Shown in pieces: positions 7,199 through 11,252 of a stretch of DNA of 11,252 bases (positions are counted from its first letter, which is position 1; each line of letters begins with the position of its first letter). A program made the position numbers and the translations under genes. The DNA lies in contig JACCXV010000222.1 of NCBI GenBank assembly GCA_013696835.1, positions 1 through 11,252 of the forward strand, in the 5' to 3' direction. The notes below the pieces were generated by a model. That model ran no database searches, was not told the origin of the DNA, and saw nothing but the letters and a program-made list of their open reading frames with translations. The DNA comes from Gemmatimonadota bacterium (lineage in GTDB: Bacteria > Gemmatimonadota > Gemmatimonadetes > JACCXV01).

Positions 7199-9763
7199 AT
7201 GGCGATCATAGAGCGCCGTGACCGGATCCTCCCGCGTCTCATCGAAACTGAGATGCGGGAGTCGTTCATCGATTACTCGATGTCCGTCATCGTGGCACGC
7301 GCGCTGCCGGATGTGCGCGATGGTCTAAAGCCCGTTCATCGTCGTGTGCTTTACGGAATGTCGGAGCTCGGGCTCTTTCCGGGACGGGGCTATCGCAAGA
7401 GCGCCAAGGTCGTCGGTGAGGTGCTCGGGAAATTCCATCCGCACGGCGACCTGTCGGTCTACGACGCGCTCGCGCGGATGGTGCAGGACTTCAGCCTTCG
7501 TTATCCGCTGGTGGACGGTCAGGGCAACTGGGGCAGCGTGGACGGGGACAGCCCGGCGGCGATGCGATACACGGAGTGCAGGCTCACTCCGGTCGCGGCC
7601 GACATGCTCGCCGACATCGAAAAGGAAACAGTCGACTACCAAGGCAATTTCGATGACACGGAGCAGGAACCAACCGTTCTGCCAACGCGTGTTCCGAATC
7701 TTCTAATCAACGGGGCGACAGGTATAGCCGTGGGGATGGCCACGAACATCCCTCCTCACAACCTGGGTGAAGTCGTCGATGCTCTCGTGGCGCTCGTCGA
7801 GGACCCGGAGCTCGAGATCACCGCCCTGCGCAAGCTCATCAAGGGCCCCGACTTCCCCACCGCGGGCATCATCGTCGGACGCGCCGGCATCAAGGACGCC
7901 TACGAGACCGGCCGCGGACGAGTCGTGATGCGCGCGCGCTCGGAGATCGAGGTCAAGCAGAGCGGGCGGGAGGCAATCATCGTCTCCGAGATCCCCTACC
8001 AGGTCAACAAGTCGCGCCTCGTCGAGCAGATCGCGGATCACGCCAGGAGCAAGCGCATCGAGGGCATCTCCGACCTGCGGGACGAGTCGGACCGCGACGG
8101 CATGCGGATCGTGATCGAGCTCAAGCGCGACGCCGTCGCGCGCGTGGTGCTGAACCAGCTCTACAAGACCACACAGATGCAGGCCACGTTCGGCGTGAAC
8201 CTGCTCGCGCTGGTGAACAACGTGCCGCGCACGCTGAACCTGAAGGAGATGTGCACGCACTTCCTGGACCATCGCCACGACGTGGTCGTGCGGCGCACGC
8301 GCTTCGAGCTGCGGAAGGCGGAAGAGCGCGCCCACATCCTCGAAGGCCTGCTGATCGCGCTGCAGCACATCGACGCGATCGTCCAGCTCATCAAGAAGGC
8401 GAAGGACGTGGAAACCGCCCGCGAGCAGCTCATGAAGAAATACGAGCTCTCGCAGATTCAGGCGCAGGCGATCCTCGACATGCGTCTCGCGCGGCTGACG
8501 GGGCTCGAACGCGACAAGATCCAGGCTGAGTACCGCGACCTGATCGCGCTGATCGCCCGCCTCAAGGAGCTCCTCGAGAGCCGTCGTCTGCGCATGGACC
8601 TCATCAAGACCGAGCTGATCGAGATCCGGAAGAAGTACGCCGATCCCCGCCGCACGCAGATCACCCACGACGAGGGCGACTTCTCCGTGGAGGACCTGAT
8701 CGCCGAGGAGAACATGGTGATCACGGTCACCCACCGCGGCTACATCAAGCGCACGCCCACCAATGCGTACACGCGCCAGCACCGTGGGGGCCTCGGCAGC
8801 AAGGGCACGGCGGCGCGCGAAGAGGACTTCCTGCAGAGCGTCTTCACGGCCACGACGCACGACTACATCCTGGTCCTGACCCAGCGCGGTCGCTGCTACT
8901 GGCTGAAGGTGTACGAGATCCCTCAGGCTGGTCGGGCGGCCCGCGGCAGGCCGATCGTGAACCTGGTGGAGCTCCCCAAGGACGACGCGGTCGCCGCGCT
9001 CCTGCCGGTCAAGGAGTTCGACGCCGAGCACAGCGTGATCATGGCCACCGAGCGCGGTGTCGTGAAGAAGACGAGCCTGGCAGCGTACGGGAACCCGCGC
9101 GCCGGTGGCATCATCGCGATGAACATCGGTGCGGAGGACCGGCTGCTCTCCGCCGAGATCACCGACGGCTCCAACGACGTCATCCTCGTCACCTCGCACG
9201 GACAGTCGATCCGCTTTCACGAGACGCAGGCGCGCGAGATGGGCCGCACGGCGGGCGGCGTCAGGGGCATCGCGCTTCGCGAAGGGGATCGCGTGGTCGG
9301 AATGGTGGTGGTGAAGCGTGACGGCACGCTGCTCGTGATCACCGAGAACGGCTACGGAAAGCGGACGCGATTCTCGGACTACCGGGTGCAGAGCCGCGGC
9401 GGCATCGGCATCAAGACCGTCAAGGTGACAGACAAGACGGGGAAGCTGGTCGCGGGCCGGGAAGTGGTGGACCAGGACGAGCTAATGGCCATCACGGCCA
9501 GCGGCATGACGATTCGCGTGCTGGTCGGGGGCCTGCGCGTGCTCGGCCGGGCAACCCAGGGGGTGCGGATCATCCGGCTCGGGGGGGGTGACCGCGTGGT
9601 GGACGTCGCGCGCATGGTGGCCGAGGACGAGGAGGGATCGCAAGCCGACGGCGCGGGTATTGCAGGCGTAGGCTCCGGGGCGGGGAACGGCGACGGCAAC
9701 GGAGCCGCGGGCGACGAGGACGAGGAGGACGCGCCCACCCTGTTCGACGCCGAGGACGAGTAG
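7199..9763 (+). CDS. gyrA: DNA gyrase subunit A, with Leu at the Ser83-equivalent and an acidic tail
   Basis: GyrA breaks and rejoins DNA through a tyrosine; here Y124 lies in AAMRYTECRL. The 854-residue protein starts with the typical ETEMRESFIDYSMSVIVARALPDVRDGLKPVHRRVLYGM. The quinolone-determining segment reads KFHPHGDLSVYDALARM: the residue matching E. coli Ser83 is Leu85 (codon 7451-7453), while Asp89 matches Asp87. The C-terminal beta-pinwheel has a GyrA-box-like QHRGGLG (527-533; consensus QRRGGKG), supporting gyrase over ParC, as does the gyrB neighbour. After about residue 807 comes a Gly/Ala/Asp/Glu-rich tail ending DEDEEDAPTLFDAEDE; acidic GyrA tails modulate wrapping in E. coli. 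GGAAAGA (7183-7189) is a plausible ribosome site for ATG 7199. A G8 run is at 9581-9588. Base composition changes near 7780. Confidence 0.97.
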   Translation: MAIIERRDRILPRLIETEMRESFIDYSMSVIVARALPDVRDGLKPVHRRVLYGMSELGLFPGRGYRKSAKVVGEVLGKFHPHGDLSVYDALARMVQDFSLRYPLVDGQGNWGSVDGDSPAAMRYTECRLTPVAADMLADIEKETVDYQGNFDDTEQEPTVLPTRVPNLLINGATGIAVGMATNIPPHNLGEVVDALVALVEDPELEITALRKLIKGPDFPTAGIIVGRAGIKDAYETGRGRVVMRARSEIEVKQSGREAIIVSEIPYQVNKSRLVEQIADHARSKRIEGISDLRDESDRDGMRIVIELKRDAVARVVLNQLYKTTQMQATFGVNLLALVNNVPRTLNLKEMCTHFLDHRHDVVVRRTRFELRKAEERAHILEGLLIALQHIDAIVQLIKKAKDVETAREQLMKKYELSQIQAQAILDMRLARLTGLERDKIQAEYRDLIALIARLKELLESRRLRMDLIKTELIEIRKKYADPRRTQITHDEGDFSVEDLIAEENMVITVTHRGYIKRTPTNAYTRQHRGGLGSKGTAAREEDFLQSVFTATTHDYILVLTQRGRCYWLKVYEIPQAGRAARGRPIVNLVELPKDDAVAALLPVKEFDAEHSVIMATERGVVKKTSLAAYGNPRAGGIIAMNIGAEDRLLSAEITDGSNDVILVTSHGQSIRFHETQAREMGRTAGGVRGIALREGDRVVGMVVVKRDGTLLVITENGYGKRTRFSDYRVQSRGGIGIKTVKVTDKTGKLVAGREVVDQDELMAITASGMTIRVLVGGLRVLGRATQGVRIIRLGGGDRVVDVARMVAEDEEGSQADGAGIAGVGSGAGNGDGNGAAGDEDEEDAPTLFDAEDE

Positions 9764-9837
9764 TTCCCGGCGCGATCCCATTCGCCGCGGCCGTGCGCGC
9801 CAGCACCGGCCTGGAGGAAGCAGGAGCAGCCCTCGCC

Positions 9838-11252
9838 GTGACCTCGCGCCAGCCCACGCCCATCTCCGGCGACAAGATCCTCGTCGTCGACGACGATCCC
9901 AGCATCCTCGAGACGCTCACGACGATGCTGCGGTTCAAGGGCTACGCGACCCACGTGGCTTCCAGCGGCAAGCGGGCCCTCGAAGCGGTGCACCAGTTCT
10001 CCCCCGACCTGATCCTGCTCGACATCATGCTGCCGGACATCGACGGCTACGAGATCTGCCGCCGGGTCAAGTCCGACAAGGAGACGCAGGACATCCCGGT
10101 GCTGATCGTCAGCGCCCGCACCCGCCGGGAAGAGGTCGTGAACTTGCTCGAGCTCGGTGCCAACGACTACATCACGAAGCCGTTCTTCCTCGACGAGGTC
10201 ATCGCGCGCGTGCGAACCAACCTCGAGGCCAAGAAGTACCGCGACCGCGTGCGCGAGGAGGCGAGCCTCCAGAAGGCGATGCTCGACATCTCGCAGGCGG
10301 TCACGTCATCCCTGGCCCTGGGGGAGGTGCTCGCGACGATCGTCGGGACGCTCATCGAGACGGTGCACTGCAAGCGCGCCTCGATCCTGCTCGTGCTGAA
10401 CGGCGACACGGCACAGGTCGTGACCACCACGGATACGGGCGAGCAGATCGGCCGCATCCTCACGCTCGAGCGCTATCCTGAGGTCGTGAACGCGATCGAC
10501 GAGTCGCGGCTGATCAACGTCGAGAACCACCTCGCCGATCCCCGCCTCGAAGCCGTTCGGCACCTGTTCCCCGATGCGACTCCCCGCGCGCTCCTCGCCG
10601 TGCCCCTGCCGTTCAAGAGCAAGGATCTGGGGCGCTACGTGCTGCACGTGGAGCGTCCGGGCGAGCCCTTCCTTCAGAAGGACGTGCGTTTCTGCGAGCT
10701 GGTCGCGAACGCCGCCGCCAACGGCATCTACAACGCGCAGCTCTACGAGGAGAAGGCGCTGGACAACGAGCGTCTCGAGCGGATGGCGAACACGGATCCG
10801 CTGACCGGCATCCACAATCACGGCTTCCTCTATCGCCGCCTCAGCGAGGAGGTCGAGCGCGCGATGCGCTACGGCTCCGATCTCTCGTACATCATGATCG
10901 ACATCGACCGCTTCAAGGCCATCAACGATCGCTACGGCCACCTCAAGGGCGACCAGGTGCTGCGCGACATCGCGCACATCATCCAGCGCTCAACCCGCAA
11001 GATCGACGTGGGCGCGCGCTACGGCGGAGAGGAGTTCGCCGTGCTGCTCCCCGAGACCGGCATCGAAGGCGGGTCCCTGCAGGCGGAGCGCATCCGCCGC
11101 GAAGTGAAGGCGCACTACTTCTCGGCGATCGACGGCGGGCGCGTGAGCGTGTCCTGCGGCGTCGCCAGCCTCTCGCGCGGGGGGGGCGACACCGACGACC
11201 GCTACACTCCGGACTGGCTGATCGGGGCGGCCGACAACGCGCTCTACCAGGC
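9838..11252 (+). CDS. REC-GAF-GGDEF response regulator, probable diguanylate cyclase (3' end off the right edge)
   Basis: The 471 visible residues form a signalling protein that likely makes cyclic di-GMP when phosphorylated. The receiver domain (about 12-130) has KILVVDDDPS with acidic D18-D20, phosphoacceptor D62 in LLLDIMLPDIDGYE, S92 and K114 in DYITKPF. A GAF-like sensor domain follows (about 145-300). A GGDEF domain starts at NTDPLTGIHNHGFLYRR (D320) and has MIDIDRFKAINDRYGH and active-site GGEEF (396-400). An RxxD inhibitory site, RKID (387-390), sits five residues upstream, so product feedback is expected. GTG 9838 is preferred, with GGAG at 9823-9826; an in-frame GTG at 9793 is possible. 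The frame is open to the window edge, and ADNALYQ is near the usual domain end. A partner histidine kinase is not in view. It starts 74 bp after gyrA with no terminator seen between. Confidence 0.93.
   Translation, partial: MTSRQPTPISGDKILVVDDDPSILETLTTMLRFKGYATHVASSGKRALEAVHQFSPDLILLDIMLPDIDGYEICRRVKSDKETQDIPVLIVSARTRREEVVNLLELGANDYITKPFFLDEVIARVRTNLEAKKYRDRVREEASLQKAMLDISQAVTSSLALGEVLATIVGTLIETVHCKRASILLVLNGDTAQVVTTTDTGEQIGRILTLERYPEVVNAIDESRLINVENHLADPRLEAVRHLFPDATPRALLAVPLPFKSKDLGRYVLHVERPGEPFLQKDVRFCELVANAAANGIYNAQLYEEKALDNERLERMANTDPLTGIHNHGFLYRRLSEEVERAMRYGSDLSYIMIDIDRFKAINDRYGHLKGDQVLRDIAHIIQRSTRKIDVGARYGGEEFAVLLPETGIEGGSLQAERIRREVKAHYFSAIDGGRVSVSCGVASLSRGGGDTDDRYTPDWLIGAADNALYQ

Noticed and set aside
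7703..9220. 505-codon open frame on the minus strand opposite gyrA
   Set aside because: Antisense shadow of gyrA with the same compositional cause and no recognisable motifs.
9736..9757. PTLFD near the GyrA C-terminus as a sliding-clamp-binding motif
   Set aside because: It lacks the glutamine and spacing of the QLxLF-type motif and sits in low-complexity sequence.
1..11252. CRISPR arrays, insertion sequences, tRNA or rRNA genes
   Set aside because: I saw no regularly spaced repeats, transposase-like ORFs or RNA-gene signatures; the window is almost filled by core genes.

Overview
This is the replication-origin neighbourhood of a high-GC bacterial chromosome. Gene order is rpmH (minus strand, cut by the left edge), then dnaA, dnaN, recF, a DUF721/DciA gene, gyrB, gyrA and a REC-GAF-GGDEF response regulator (all plus strand, the last cut by the right edge). 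Coding sequence is strongly GC-biased at third positions. That bias produces many long antisense and out-of-frame shadow ORFs, which I left out. I cannot name the species. The sequence suggests a high-GC, non-gammaproteobacterial lineage: GyrB is short (665 aa, so it lacks the large insertion of E. coli GyrB), DciA is present, and no DnaC-type loader gene is seen. A Gemmatimonadota- or Eisenbacteria-like group is only a guess.

Layout. Positions 1-94 hold the start of rpmH. Positions 95-490 are a divergent intergenic region with a probable rpmH promoter, a very good dnaA promoter (TTGACA, 18-bp spacer, TACAAT) and two TGTGGA-core DnaA-box-like sites just upstream of it. dnaA is followed by a 320-bp gap (1841-2160) that looks like oriC. 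It has degenerate DnaA boxes and, near the dnaN side, a box, a GC-rich spacer and a CTA-CTA-CTA-TTA run that matches the DnaA-trio unwinding element. dnaN, recF and dciA follow. recF seems to have its own promoter in the dnaN-recF gap, and dciA starts on the last bases of recF (GTGA overlap). gyrB and gyrA follow with 72- and 95-bp gaps, and the signalling gene begins 74 bp after gyrA.

The genes fit one theme: initiation (DnaA, oriC), probable helicase delivery (DciA), processivity (DnaN), gap repair (RecF) and supercoiling control (GyrA/GyrB). The last gene is a probable diguanylate cyclase controlled by phosphorylation. Its link to the replication genes is positional only.

Points worth a second look: the GyrA position equivalent to E. 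coli Ser83 is Leu, the classical quinolone-resistance residue; a lower-GC patch covers the 3' end of gyrB and the 5' end of gyrA; RecF carries an extra linker segment with a tandem hexapeptide; GyrA ends in an unusual Gly/Ala/Asp/Glu tail preceded by a G8 run; and the DnaA-trio is clear. I do not see a wholly new system. This is mostly a conserved core locus with lineage-specific details.
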